Of a stretch of 64,000 nt of DNA, positions 41,778 to 53,906 are shown in pieces. Below the pieces are notes generated by a model. That model searched no databases. It was given only the letters and a program-made list of their open reading frames with translations, and was not told where the DNA came from. The position numbers and the translations under genes were made by a program. This stretch comes from Pleodorina starrii (Eukaryota > Chlorophyta > Chlorophyceae > Chlamydomonadales > Volvocaceae), in the NCBI GenBank assembly GCA_030267565.1, contig BRXU01000015.1, positions 2,934,461 through 2,998,460 of the forward strand. The letters run 5' to 3'. Numbering within the stretch: the first letter of the stretch is position 1; every line of letters starts with the position of its first letter.

Positions 41778-44700
41778 TGCTGTGGTTGCAGCTTGCAGGC
41801 GGGGTTCCTTGTCCTAGACGGAGCTCAACTTTTCCGAACGTAAGGTGATATGAAGGTCAGAATAATTTGGAATTCAATTTGCAATTTAGCGGCAGGAAAG
41901 GTCAAGCGTAACTTAATCTGCGGTTTGGGTGTTGTGTGAGCGTTAGGGTTGCGATTGTTTAAGCAACTTTGCGTTTAGGTCGCTAATGCTTAAGAGTTTA
42001 AAACTTTATACTTCGGTATCCTGCACAACGCATGATATGGCAGCGATTGTGTCCATCTGTAACTGCCGCGTAATCGTCGTTCAGGGACTCGGGCGCGGCT
42101 GTCACAACTCGAGACCATTATGACACACTTGTTTCTCGGCCCGCTACCGATACGATAACACACTTCACCTGCAGAGTATTTGCGGCGAGGGCGACTATGC
42201 ACGACGTCCTAATGGGTCCCGCGGGTCGACAAGTGCTGTCTAATGTTGTCCTATCGGTAGACCACTTTGGGGCAAATTATACTCAGACGTAATCGGCCGG
42301 CGGGTTGAGGGTGGGTGGCGGAGGGAAGCGCGCGCACAGGAAAGCTACCGCCCGAAGTGTGGGATCCAGGGGTTAGGGGTCCGTGTAGCTAACTTCTGCT
42401 GGCGCTAGCGCCGTTCCAGATGCTGTTGGGTGACACACGAGAGCTGCCGTGGGCCGCTGCGTCAGGCAGTGTACGGCGTGTACGACGTACGATTCAGCGC
42501 AAAAGGTACGGTAGTACGTACAAAAGGCAGTATTTCTTTGGGCGTGTCGTCTCGCCCAACCCGCGCCTCTGCCCTCCAGCAGTCCGCCGGCCTCTCTCCA
42601 GGCTTTCCAGAGGCCATGCGCGGCTTCCCTCCGCGCCTGGGCTCAGCACCTCGGCTCCCCCCCTCTCCAGTCAAGAATCTCCACCCCTTCTTTTTCATGG
42701 ACCCACAAACCAGGGCCACAAATAAAGCGACCAACCACGCCCGCTCCACCCCGCACAAACACAAACACACCTGCAGTCCCGGCGCAGTGCAACTCCCTCC
42801 TCGGTCGTGTGGCCCTGACGCGCGCCACGCGCCCCCTGTCAGTGGCGAGCCTTTAAAGTGTAACGTTGTAGAGTGATATGATATCGAGTTTTGTATTTTT
42901 TGTCACATTCGGCCACATGGACCGAGGTACCTGCCATAGCTGCGACAAAGTCTCCTTTTGTATATCAGCACCTTTCTCGGGGTACTGGCACATGTATCCC
43001 GGCACGTGTACGCGTTCATCCGACCTCGGCGCCCCCCCCCCACACACCCCTCCAGCATTCAAGCGAGCTCCGCACGCGGCGGCGTGGGGCCGCCAACTTG
43101 TCTTCGCCAACCTAGAACCAACAACACGGCATCCCAGCCTTCTTTACCGCGAACCGCTTTCCTCGCCTTCCTCCCGCCCCCCAGTCACAACACCCCCATT
43201 ACCGGTACCACCCACCAGTGCGACCTCCCCTGCGCGCGCGCACCGGCGGCGGTGGCGGCTGCCCCGCAGCCTGTGCGCTGCACGACGGCAAAGAAAAGCG
43301 GCAAGACGACAAAGACTGGAATACGGCCATCAGGGCAGCGACATGATGCGGTGGATTCAAACGTTGTGTGGATGGGATGGGATGGGCTCTTCCTGCATCT
43401 CGCAGCAGCAACAGCAGCAACAGCAGCAGCACTGGCGCCTCCTCATCTCCTCCGCAACGGGGGCCCCCACCTCGCCGGCTTCCAACCGCCCTCTCTCCGA
43501 AAGGGGACCAGAAGGGACCACACCACACGCCTAAACGTCCCATCATCCCAAACGACCCACGGAATGCGCGCCCGGGAGGAGCGCGCCGCAACCTGCACAT
43601 CCGACCAACCACAAGCCACATGCCGCCTGGGCGCCACTTCCGGCGCAGCAGCATCCTCTGCTGCCATCAAAGATACCGGACCGGACCGAAACCGAACCGG
43701 AGGGCTGCGCCGCCCCAACCGCAACAACCTGGCTGGTCTCGTCCCACTGGTGCTGGTCCAGCTCCCACCAAAAGGGTGGTCGAATGCAGTCGCCCAGGCG
43801 CTGTCCCCTTCGCCTGTTACCCCCGGCTGCATGTAGGCATGTTGCGTAGCGCCGAAACCAAGCGAGGGCCGCCGAGAGCTTCCATCCCGCGCCCCCCCCG
43901 GCAGCCGCCACAAGGCAGACGAGGCACCTCTTGTGGCCGACAAAAGACCCACGGGTCGGATGCGACCGGGAGGGGGTGGTTGGGTTGGCCCCGTCGTGGC
44001 GTGTCCTCCTCCTGCTGCGCTCCGAAACCCACAAACCCCATCTTGCTCCTCCTGGAGAGCGCCTCTTCTGTAAGTCGATTGGGGTCGGTCGATTGGGATC
44101 CCGAGTGGGGCACTGACATACGCCGTGTGGCTCCAACTGAGTACCCCTCGGCCCTCGACGCGCGCCGTAAGCACCCCTCTGGCCATCTCGCGCTAGGCCT
44201 CTCCTTTCCGAGCTGCTGCGACAGTCCCGTCTACGCCCGCTGCCCCTCCCATACCCGCAACGCGTGCTTGTCCCATCGCCCGCGTCCCCGCCACCACCAC
44301 CGTCACCTTATCACCGCCTCGAGCGCGCCCCCTCTCCCCTCACCCGCCCTCGTTGGCTCCTCCCACGCCCTCACTCGACTTTCCGCGCTCTCCCACTCCT
44401 CTCAGCAACTCAGCAGCATGAAAAAAACAGACGGAAAGACAGACACACAGACAGACATGAAGACACTTCCACACGCCCTCAGGCTCGCATCGTTGAGACG
44501 ACGGCTGCCCCCTTCATCAGTGGTGGGCACCGGGGTTGGGTTCGGCGGGGCACACGGGCACCGGCGCCCTTACATCCACGAGAACGCCGGCGGGGCAGCC
44601 ACCGAACACCGCATCCACTGGCCGGCACCGCGCCCCCCCCAGCCTGCCTCCTTGGAGCCCCCCCCAGCCCGGGTGCACCACAATACGGCTGCCTCTGCCT

Positions 44701-45010
44701 CGCTGCCTTGCACCGCCGGAAGGGCCCCCCACCCCCCTCGCTGCAGCGCACTGCCAAGAACTGGGCACCCCTGCCTCTGCCCCTGGAACCCCTCTCCCTC
44801 TGCCTCCGGGGTTCTGACCTGGCGACGACAGCCATAACGAAACCGACGGTCCGCCTTTTCGACGGTCCGCCTTTTCGACGGCCTGGACTCTGTAGAGCCC
44901 AACAGTATAAACGCCGAGGGCAACGCCAACGCCAACGACGCCGATCATCACTTGTTGGCAGCCAGCAACCACTACAGCAGCCACTACAGCAGCCACTACA
45001 GCAACCACTA
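41778..45010. other. Branching-enzyme upstream region and protease 3' region
   Basis: The part next to 41777 is the branching-enzyme promoter region and is locally AT-richer (41810-42250). No exon with a recognisable domain was found in 42300-44900 on either strand, despite several long GC-driven frames. A 16-base unit (GACGGTCCGCCTTTTC) is duplicated at 44845-44876. Confidence 0.45.
44570..44574 (-). terminator. Possible TGTAA polyadenylation signal of the protease gene
   Basis: TGTAA on the minus strand, 437 bases past the TAG stop at 45011. The distance is on the long side. Confidence 0.35.
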
Positions 45011-48000
45011 CTACAGCAGCATCACCGGCAGGCCGCCCAGCGACGCAAACAGCATCAGCACCGGCGACAGCAGCTTGCGCAGCTCCTCCGTGCCGTGCTG
45101 CAGCACCCCCTGCGCGTGCTGCGGCACCCGCCGGTCCAGCGCCTTGCGCCGCGGGTCGCTGCGCGGGATGGCCAGCACCTGCTGCAGGCTCAGGCCGGAG
45201 CGCTTCATCGCCAGCACCGCCTCCCGGATCGTCGCCTTCAGGCCGTTGTCCCGCAGGCCCTTCTCCACGGAGCTCCGGAGCCGCTTGAAGCCGTCGGTCC
45301 AGGAGGCGCAGGCCTTGAGCCCCGCCACCTCCGCCTCAATGCTCGCGCGGATGTCGTCCTTCTCCTCGCCCGCATCCCCGCCTTCGCCCTCGCGCTTGCG
45401 CTTGCGTGCCTCAGGCAGCGGGGCGGCAGCGGCTTCGGCGCCCGCCGTTCCCTCTGCGGGGCCCGCCGCCGGTGGCGGCGGCGCCGCCGCTGCGGAGGTC
45501 GCCGCCGTCCCGGCGGCCGGCGCCGGTGCAGTGCTGGCGGCTCCGCCGCTGGAGACGGAGGCTACGAAGGTGCTGGACCTGCGGCCGACGTCGTCGCCGC
45601 CGTCGACGCTGACGCGGCCGTTGGCCTGAGGCGGGGCAGCTGCAGCCGCTGTTGCCGTGGATGCTGCTGCTGCGGCGGCGGCGGTGGGCCTGGGGCTGGC
45701 GGCGGAAGCGGCGGGAGGAGGCCGCGGCGATACGACGATTTTGGCTGGGAGGCGGGCGGTGGGGGTGGGGGCGGGGGTGAGGCGGGAGGGCCGCTGCGGC
45801 AGCGGGCCCTCCCCTGCGCCCCCGGGAGGCGCGCTGCCATTCGCAGTTGCCGCTGACCCACGGGTCATTTCCGGCGGCAGCTGCGGTCCGTAAACCTGCC
45901 GCGCCGGGTTCCCGGCTGCGGCCGCCGGGATCGCCGCCGCCGCCGGCCCCGCCGGCGGCTGCGGCGGCGGTGTCGGCGCCGGCCGCGGCGCCTTCATGGT
46001 CTGCCGCGTGTAGAACAGCAGGTACGCCTGCTCCTGCCGTACCTGCTCTAGCGACGTGCCGTACACGTGGCTGTCGTTCATGCACGACCAGCCGCCGCTG
46101 GAGTCGCGTACGAACGCATAGTAGTGGCCGCTGTGCAGTGTCGTACCCTGGTGTACGAGCACGCCGGTGAGGTTGTAGATGCTGCGGCTGTCCGCCGGCT
46201 CCTGCTGCTCCACCGACTGCTGCTGCTGGTGCTGCTGCTGGTGTTTGTGGCCGGCATCCCCATTCGCATCTGCGTCCCGGCCATGCGGGTGGTGATGGTG
46301 GCCGTGGTGATGGTGCTGACCCAAATGGACCTCCTGGTGGTGGTGGTGGCCCTGGTGGTGGTGGTGGTGACCGTGGCCGGCTGCCGCGGCAGTCGCGGCG
46401 GCCGCGGCCTGCTCCGCTCGCCGCCTCGCCGCCGGCGGCGTCATGTAGGGCCCCAGGTCCACCGCCTCGGCGAAGGTCACGTGGCGGCTGATCTTGCCCA
46501 GCAGGCTGCCCGCGTCGAAGCGCTTCAGGTGCAGGACCAGCACGTTGGGGTCGTCCCAGATGGTGGTCTGCTTCAGCGCGGGGACCAGCTGACGGCATTT
46601 GTCGCACTTGTACCTGCGCGTGTGTGTGCGTGTGCGTGGGAGTGTGTGTGGGCGTATGCGTGTGTAAACATGCGTGTGTGCGTGGTCATGTGTGTGCATG
46701 TATGCGTACGTGGGCTTGCGTTACTGTACTGGGATAATGACCGTCGCGTCAGGCCCCGGTTCCTCTACGCATGGCCGTCTGGCCGCGCCCCCACGCCGCC
46801 CGGCCTCCAGAACGCCTAGCTCAAACCCCTAAACCTTAGCCCGCCTTGGTCTTTCCCCGACGAATCTGGGCTCTCCAACCAGCGCGACCGTGGCTCAGGC
46901 CCGCTCAGGTCCCGGCGCTCCTCCACGCCCCATCCCCATCCCCTGCTCCGAAACCCCTGCTCTGTCGCTCACTTGTTGTTCCCATCCAGTCGCTCCGCCT
47001 CCGTGAAGGCGCGGAGGCCCTCCGTCACAGTGCGCGCCTGCGCGGGGAGACAAGAGACACGGAGACAGGGCGCCGGTTCATACAGGTGGCCGGGCCGCCG
47101 CCGCGCCGATGGGGGTAAACATCCGTCCGCAAGCCTCGATGCATAAATGAACTCTGGGCCCACAAGACCCACCCACGCATGCTCAGCGCGCCGCATGCGG
47201 AAGCAATCAGTCGCACGGCGATTCCCTGCTCGCGCTGTGGTTCGCCCTGCCACCGCCTTTGGGGCCTTCCGTCCCTAACCCGCCCGGCGACCGCGCCTCC
47301 TACCCCGCCCCGGCTTCGCCTTTCTGTGTGTGTATGCAAGACAAGCGAGAGCTAGATAGATAAGGGGAGCTAGACCCCGCTCCCCTCCTCTTGCCGGCTC
47401 CCCTCCCTCCCCTCCCCGCACCGACCTGGGCAATGTCCAGTGGCAACGTCGCGAACGACTCGTACGTATTGGACTCGTGGCCGCACACCAGGCAGCGAAC
47501 CTGGCTCTGCCACCGACCCAGAAACAGCTCCTCCACGATGGTACGGCAGCCCTGGGGAATTCACGGCAAGGGTACGGCACCTGTCACACACGCTGGGGCG
47601 CCGACCAACGACTGTGATGCGATCTGACCCAAGCTGCAGGATGGGTCGGGGGGCCGGGTGGGCGGAAGCGCAACAACCCAACAAGGGCTTGCGCGCACAA
47701 GCAACACCCTCACGCTCAGACAGACGTATTTCGGGACGGCGCTTCACGGGATCAGCGGAGGGCTGCGCTGATCACACAGCCCCACAGCTCCCCTTCCGCC
47801 CCGATTCGATCCGAAGACCACAACACCCCAACCCAGAGCCGCCGCGGCCATGGGAGCTTCCGGCGGCTGCCGTCCGTTCCTGACGGCTAGGCCCACCAGC
47901 ACCCTGTCGCATGCCGCATTACCCGGCGCTAAAACCCTAAACCCCGCCCATCCCCAGAGCGCCGAGTGACATCGCTGGTCCAACGCCCACAAAATCCGGC

Positions 48001-49363
48001 GGGGGCCAGGAGGTGGAGTGGCCCCTCTCTGATCTGCGGAGAGCGGGCCGCGCTGGCGGTGCCCCCCGCGCGCCCGCAGGACCCGCCTCTATGTGGGTCG
48101 CTGCTGGGCCGCGCTGCGGCGCGCTGTGCTGTCCTGCGCCGCGGCGCAAGACCGCGCTGCAGAAGCAGGGCAGCAAGCCCGGGCCCGCGGGCCCGCGCTG
48201 CCTGGCTGGCTGGCCGCTTGCGCTCCGCGCGCACGTGGCCCGGACAGCTCCTCGCTGCTCTCCGCTCCCGCGAGCGCTAACCTGGTTTGGTGGACTGCCC
48301 TGTTCCTGTCGCCCGGCCGCTTTACCAAGCCACTGCTCTCCGTTCTGTGTAGGCGCTGGGTCCCCCTGGATCCCCCTGGCGCCCCCTGGATCCCCCTTGC
48401 GCCCACTGCGTGATAGCCCACAGTGGCTATGGCCCATCGCAGCATCAGCCTTCGCATCTACCGGTGGAACCAACCACCCCAACCCGGTCCCCCTCCCCAA
48501 CATGTACACCTCCACGTGTACCATGCCAACCGCTCGCCCGTTCCCAATTCCAGTCAGCGGCGCCATGCATCCAGCACCTCACCACCCCACCTCGCTCAGC
48601 CGCATCGGCCAGCCCGGCAGCCGCACAGGCCAGGCAGCCAGCCAGCCCGCCAACCAAAGTCCTACCCACCTTCGGCGCCCCGAGCGCCACCGCCGCTCTC
48701 CTCCCGTCCCGCTCCATCACATCCAGCACTGCTGTCAGCAGCTCGTGGCTGTCCTCCTGCCGCCCGCGCACAAAGGAGCGGCTGAACAGGTGCAGGTTCC
48801 GAACAATCTCAGAGGGGCTCACGGCGGCGGCGCGGGAGCCGCGCAGCAGCGCCGCCAGCTGGCGCTCAATGATGCAGAAGGTGCACGGGGCCGCCCCCGC
48901 CGCAGCGGCCGGGCCAAGGCCGCCGCTGGGGCGGCCAGCCGATGCCGTGGAGGTGGCGGCGCGGGGGCATGTGGCGGAGTGGCCTCGGCCCAGGCATAGG
49001 TGCGCCAGCGGCGGCACGTATGCCAGGCACTGGCGTTGGGGAAGGGAGGAGGGAGCAGTCGGCGCTGGGGTGGGTTGGGAGACTGAGAAGGCTTGGTGGC
49101 CGCGGCTGCGGCGACAGCACACGACGCTGTTGACCGCTCGCCAGGGCGGACAAGGGGCAGGAGCCGTGGATAGATCAGGCGGGGGTAGGGCAGGACGGCA
49201 CCCCGGAGTGGCCGGCTAGACGCCGGGTGGGGAGGAGCCAGGAGGCGGGACTCGCCTGGAGTGTGGAGTTGAGGTAGCATGAGTTGCCCAGGTTGCTGAG
49301 CCCCGCCCCCGCCGGCTGGTGGCCCTTCCAGCGCGAAGGAAGGCTCAGAACACTAGGCTGTGC
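45011..49363 (-). CDS. Ubiquitin-specific protease (USP/UBP), 5' end unresolved
   Basis: Exons found: 49363-49256, 49029-48670, 47551-47426, 47037-46973 and 46613-45011 (TAG); 753 residues, in phase. This cysteine protease removes ubiquitin from proteins. The Cys box is GAGLSNLGNSCYLNSTLQ, preceded by RWKGHQPA as in the UBP23/USP36/USP42 group; then FVRGRQEDSHELL, paired CxxC knuckles (CLVCGHES and YKCDKCRQL), LDGNNKYKCDKC, LVLHLKRFDAG, and the His box TLHSGHYYAFVRD with CMNDSHV. The first intron has a GC donor (CAG|GCGAGT). Between LHLKRF and the His box there is a His/Gln-rich insertion (about 46230-46400) inside the catalytic domain. The ~330-residue tail is Ala/Pro-rich with a KRKREGEG basic patch and a helical end. 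The start codon was not located; it lies upstream of 49363. Confidence 0.92.
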
Positions 49364-50213
49364 CTACGCAGGAGGGTTGTTAAGGGGAACGGATGTCGGC
49401 ACGGGCCCGACCAAGAAGTCGTGGACCCAACAACCCTGGGATCCGGGGGCACGCAAGATGGACCGGACCCAGGCATGACCTGAACCCAGTTCACGGGGAC
49501 GCTGCTCAGGTGGAGCATGCCAGGGGAACAGCACCAACCTGCACTACAGCGCCCGACCCTGTCTGAGCTGATCCGCTGCCGCCATACATCAGTGAAGCCG
49601 CACGGCTCCAAAACTTCACAGGCCAGCCACGACTGCCAGCAACCAGTCCAGCTTGTCAAGCATACAGCCCGCCTGCTGCAATCTACGTCTCCGAACCACT
49701 AGTATGTGCAAAACGGCGACCGCACAGGTCCCTTTCACAACGGGCGGAGTATTCTGTGATTATTATCAGCAGCATTGTTTCATATTAAAATGTAAAACTC
49801 TTTAGCGAACAATCCATATACTCCTTGGCGCGACGTCAGGAATGGAGGGGCGCTTTGTTAAGTGCGTAGGCCCTTGTAATGACACTTCACTGGACGATGT
49901 GACTATCTTATCATAATACAAATATCCTGTAACGGGCCACATCGCAGTTCCTTGAGGGGAGAAAAATTTAGTATACGGCAGGCTCTGTCTCATTTTCCCT
50001 TTGCCGTTCTCTCAACTGGACTGCGGAGCAAATGCAACAATTGTGGATGTTCAGCCTGTAGTCCGCGTACTCACTTCACCTGTGCACACATGAAACTTTC
50101 AAACTTCAGCGTCAGCTCCGAGCTGTTCTCGCTGCCTCTTGCGGGCACCCGCTGCTGACTGCTTGGCGTGGAAGTGGTTCGTGAGTCTTACTCTAGAATT
50201 ACAATTTGCAAAC
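49364..50213. other. Protease 5' region and MIS12 upstream region
   Basis: Should contain the missing first exon(s) of the protease on the minus strand and the MIS12 promoter on the plus strand. A minus-strand frame at 49345-49659 includes an ATG (MLHLSSVPVNW), but no convincing join was found. The right part (49700-50000) is AT-richer. Confidence 0.4.
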
Positions 50214-52844
50214 ATGGCGTCGCAATCGGAGCCGGCGTCTTGCCAAACTTTCGTTGGAGATGTCCATAACATGGTGCGCCTAAGCTGGTGTGGCTCTCCC
50301 AATATACATGAGCGACGAGAGGGGCCATGACATGCTGTTGGGTTCTGGTGCAGGTGCTTGACTATTGTGCGGATGGTGTGGACGCCTTTCTCGGGTAGGT
50401 TCCTTGCCCTGCGTGGGCTTCTGACACATGCCACGCCAGTCACAACCGAACGTTGTCATATCCGTGCAGCTGTGTGGCCCCTCCCCTAGAAGGAGCCCTG
50501 ACCTCAGCTGGAGCGAGCATAGTTGGCGACGGTCTCCTGGCTGAGGTACGATAGGGGTCGACATCACTGCCGGGGGCGACATGAAGGCACGCATGCAGCT
50601 GACAGCGACCTAGGTCGCAACGCAAGCAAAGCCCTTCGCCTTTGCGCCTTGGGAACCGCAACCAACATGAAATAGAAAGAACGCTCTACGTGGTCGTCAC
50701 GCGCCGAAGCGGAAGCAGTGGCAGGGTAGGGCATGCCAGGATATGCGGGGTGGCGACTGTCAGCCAGCCAGCCAGCGTGTACAAGCAAGCAGCAGAGCCG
50801 GCTGATTCCTTGCGTGGTCTCCATTGCACGCCCTTCACCATCTCTCGCGCTCATCACGGCACCACCCGCTGCCCCACCAGCCGCCACGCAACTAAGCGAA
50901 CACGGGTGTGTCGCCCCTCTTTCGTTGGCCAAGTATTGCTCCCGGGTTCTGGGTCCGTTCGCTAACGCCGTCGCCGTCCCTCCGCTGCGATGTCTACTTT
51001 TCTCGGCCCTCCTTCCGGCAGGGCTCCCAGCGCCTTTACAACAGCTTGGTGGCTAAGGCTTCCTCCAGTCTGGAGCTCTTCGAGCACTACTGCGCCAACA
51101 AGGTGTTCCAGAAGCCGGTGCAAGTGAGCCTCCCGCAGGTGAGATCGCGCGGTGGCGCGGGCCGTTGGGTGTTGGGGCCTTCCGTGGGCCTGCACAATTT
51201 GCTTTCCGTGGGCCTTCCGTGGGCCTGCACAGTGGGCCACAGTGAGCCTGTACAGTGGGCCTTCCTGCGCAGTGGGCCTTCCGTGGGCCGGCACAGTGGG
51301 CCTTCAATTTTGCGCATTTGAAACGGTGTGTCATGGCGGTGTACAGCTGCCGGTTCCGCTGCCCCTGCTGCCAGGGCCCCCTGGTTCTGGTGCTTGTACA
51401 ATATGGGAACTGCGCGTTTTGTGCCAGTGGCGAGGCGTAACGCGCATGAGTCACGCTTTCAGACAGCTCGCGGCTTGGCACCCACCCCCTGCCTCCCGCA
51501 GATGGACCCTGCCAGCCTGCCGTGCGCCCGCGCCGACGCCTTCGGCGCGGACGACACGGAGAATGAGGAGCAGCTGCTAGCACGGATCGCCAGCCTGCGG
51601 CAGGAGATTCGCAAGGTATGGCAGCGTATATTGTGCAAATCATGTGCGGCGTGGTGTAAATCGAAAGGTGCTGCTACGTCGCGCATGCTTCAGCACGAAG
51701 GGTCATGGGCATGATGGAAGCTGTTCATCCGCACGCCATCCTCCCATCCCCGGAGCCGTCTCCGCTGCGGTATCTTCTTTTTATCCCCGGAGCAGCACCT
51801 CGCGGGCGGCCGTTCGGGGTTCCTGCCGTCGGGGCGGCAAGCGGTCCGGCCTCGGCCCCTCAGGCCCACGTGCTTGGGCGGTAGGGAGTAGCCGTGGGCC
51901 CCGCCTGCTGTGGCTGGTGTGCGCGGAAGGCAACCCGCTGGGCGGTGGGATTGCTGCTGCATTATGAACGTAGTATCATAATTGGTGCAGCCTGCGCCCT
52001 CATCGCGTACGATTGCATGTCCAGCGAAGTAGCGAACGCATCCTGAAAGTTGGAGGCATTTTTGCCCCGGCTTGTCTGCTTGGGTGCAGGTCGACCGACG
52101 GTGCGTCAACCTGCACCAGGAGCTGCAGCGGGTGGACAAGGTGATCTCCAGCTGCGGTGAGTTTTGGGAGTGGGTACCGCAACCACGGCGTTGCCCACCG
52201 CTGGCCGCAGGCTGTGAATTGCACCCCGGCACGTCGAACTTCTGACATGAAGGGGTCGCTGCGCGAACTGTGAGCACAATCGGTGCGCCGGCGCGACGAC
52301 GTATTCGTGTGCGTCGAAAAGCTTTGGGCTGCAGCCGCATCCGGTTACAGCAGTGTCAGGAGCACCTTCAGCCCTGCTGTGTCCCCCATTATCCACATTG
52401 CGGAGGCTCTGGGGCGAGTTATCAACGCCAAGCCTTGGTTACCGTAGTCTGCGCGGTGCGGTCATGCGGTGTATGTATGCTGCTGGCACGACCGCTGCTG
52501 CGACGGTGCCCTGCAGGCGACACATCCTACGTGCAAGCCGCCGCGTCCACCGCGCTGGGCAACAAGAAGACAATCCTGGCCATCGCGGAGGCGGCCGAGC
52601 AGCTGCAAGAAATCATGGACAAGGCGGCGCGGCTGCGGGCCGGCAGCCAGCAGGCGGCAGGGACGAAGCAAGGTAGGGTAACATTCCACTTCGGTCGCAT
52701 TGCGAGAGGGCATTGATCGCAACCGTCTTATCTTACAATGTTTACCATGCTTACATTGCAGGTATCGAGAACAGCCAAGTTGGGCCCTCGGGCGTGACGC
52801 TGCGCTCGACGTCGGGCGTCGACGTGTTCGCGCAAGCGGTTTAG
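50214..52844 (+). CDS. MIS12: Kinetochore protein MIS12, 8 exons, 237 aa
   Basis: Exons 50214-50273, 50354-50394, 50470-50545, 51022-51138, 51502-51615, 52090-52156, 52517-52672 and 52762-52844 (TAG); 714 nt, in phase. MIS12 is a subunit of the Mis12/MIND complex, which links inner centromeric chromatin to the Ndc80 microtubule-binding complex. The N-terminal helical unit reads CQTFVGDVHNMVLDYCADGV then DAFLG; next comes ASSSLELFEHYCANKVFQKP (the family's F/W-E-x-Y-C...F-x-x-P segment), followed by long heptad-rich helices (EEQLLARIASLRQEIRK, LHQELQRVDKVIS, AEAAEQLQEIMDKAARLR). Length and layout fit plant and animal MIS12. Identity rests on pattern recognition, not an alignment. Introns 3 and 5 each hold a dispersed-repeat copy; intron 4 holds a minisatellite. 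Confidence 0.8.
50934..51004 (-). repeat. Dispersed repeat copy (MIS12 intron 3)
   Basis: Reverse-orientation, nearly full-length copy: GGTTCTGGGTCCGTTCGCTA, then ACGCCGTCGCCGTCCCTCCG and CTGCGATGTCTACTTTTCT. Its last bases run into the polypyrimidine tract of the exon 4 acceptor. Confidence 0.85.
51175..51304 (+). repeat. GTGGGCCTTCCGTGGGCCTG minisatellite (MIS12 intron 4)
   Basis: Irregular interspersed copies of GTGGGCCTTCC and GTGGGCCTGCACA units. Confidence 0.85.
51744..51786 (-). repeat. Dispersed repeat copy (MIS12 intron 5)
   Basis: Partial reverse copy: CCGTCTCCGCTGCGGTATCT followed by TCTTTTTATCCC. Confidence 0.8.
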
Positions 52845-52944
52845 CGGTTGAAATGGGACAACCGTCGTTGCGCTAGCTAGGATTGGGGTCACATAACGGC
52901 ACACAGCCTTTGCCATTAATCGTTGGGGGCTTGCCACAGGATAT

Positions 52945-52949
52945 TGTAA
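52945..52949 (+). terminator. TGTAA polyadenylation signal of MIS12
   Basis: TGTAA about 100 bases past the MIS12 stop. Confidence 0.6.
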
Positions 52950-53056
52950 CAACATATGCGCCACGTTCCAGGATCTCACAAAATTGTAGCCCTGGTCAAG
53001 GCAATGCGCCTCGATTTAACACGCACGCACACACGCACGCCGATATTACCCTATTA

Positions 53057-53061
53057 TTACA
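53057..53061 (-). terminator. TGTAA polyadenylation signal of the secreted-protein gene
   Basis: TGTAA on the minus strand, 124 bases past the TGA at 53185. It lies about 110 bases from the MIS12 signal, so the two convergent transcripts end almost tail to tail. Confidence 0.55.
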
Positions 53062-53184
53062 GAAGCAAATGCACCTCGCACTGGAAGCAGCTAGAGCATC
53101 CAAAACAGAGCGTCCCGCCGTCCCCCCGAGCCGTGCAGAACGATATCGGTACGGTAGGGAGTTTCGTGTCTCTGTCCAGCTACG

Positions 53185-53906
53185 TCACCAGCGAACGAAA
53201 AAGAAGCCCGCTACAACAGCCAACAAAATGTTGAAAAAGCTCAGTGTCGTCATTCCAGCGCTGCCTGGGCTGCTGCCGACAGAAGCGTCCTGTAGATAGG
53301 ACACGAACTGCCCCATGTTCACATATCGCGCGAAGCAGGAGTTGTCCAGCCAGACGAAGCCGTCTTCGCTCTCCGCCGTGTTGGCACGCTGCGCTCACAA
53401 CAGCGAGGTGCCACCGGGTTACGCACGTGGCCTAATGGGGTGCAAATGCCGAGCGACCTGACAGTGTGAACCCCGCCGACTTACTTGAGCAATATAAAGG
53501 ATCTCACACCCCGAAAGGAAAGCGGTCCAATCAGAGATGCGCGCCTGCACGAGTGGGTGGACCCAAATAGTCACACAATGAGCGACACGCGCTGAGCACG
53601 CGCCCAAGCAGTGTGACCAACCGCGTCAGTCTTATTGCCGTTCCAGCCGCTCATGCAGGTCCAAACCAACGAGAACTTTGCCGTGCTTGGGCATGCAGAC
53701 TTGTTGTAGGTCTGGAGGGCCGCCCTCACAGCCGCCTGGCATGTCGCGTTATTCGCGTAGTACTTGGACTCAATGATGCTTGTGTATGTGTTGGCACAGT
53801 TGCCATTCCTCCTAAGCATATAGCTCCATGAGTTCTGATCCGCGTCAGCCGCCGACGCCGTGCCGACGACCAGCGCAAGCGCAAGTATAAGGAGGGCTTG
53901 CTTCAT
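53185..53906 (-). CDS. Small secreted or membrane-anchored cysteine protein, 3 exons
   Basis: Exon 1 starts at the ATG at 53906 and encodes a classic signal peptide, MKQALLILALALVVGTASA, before ADADQNSW. Exon 2 is 53544-53485 (ARISDWTAFLSGCEILYIAQ, ending at a perfect GTAAGT donor). Exon 3 is 53388-53185 (TGA). The exon 1 donor is not certain: a phase-0 GCG|GTTGGT or ATT|GTGTGA site near 53570-53625 would join exon 2. The mature part carries four Cys in exon 1 and one in each later exon, plus N-glycosylation-type NAT and NKT/NKS motifs. The last 20 residues (TLSFFNILLAVVAGFFFVRW) are hydrophobic, suggesting a C-terminal anchor or GPI-type signal. I do not recognise the family. It may be lineage-specific and cell-surface. 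Confidence 0.65.
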
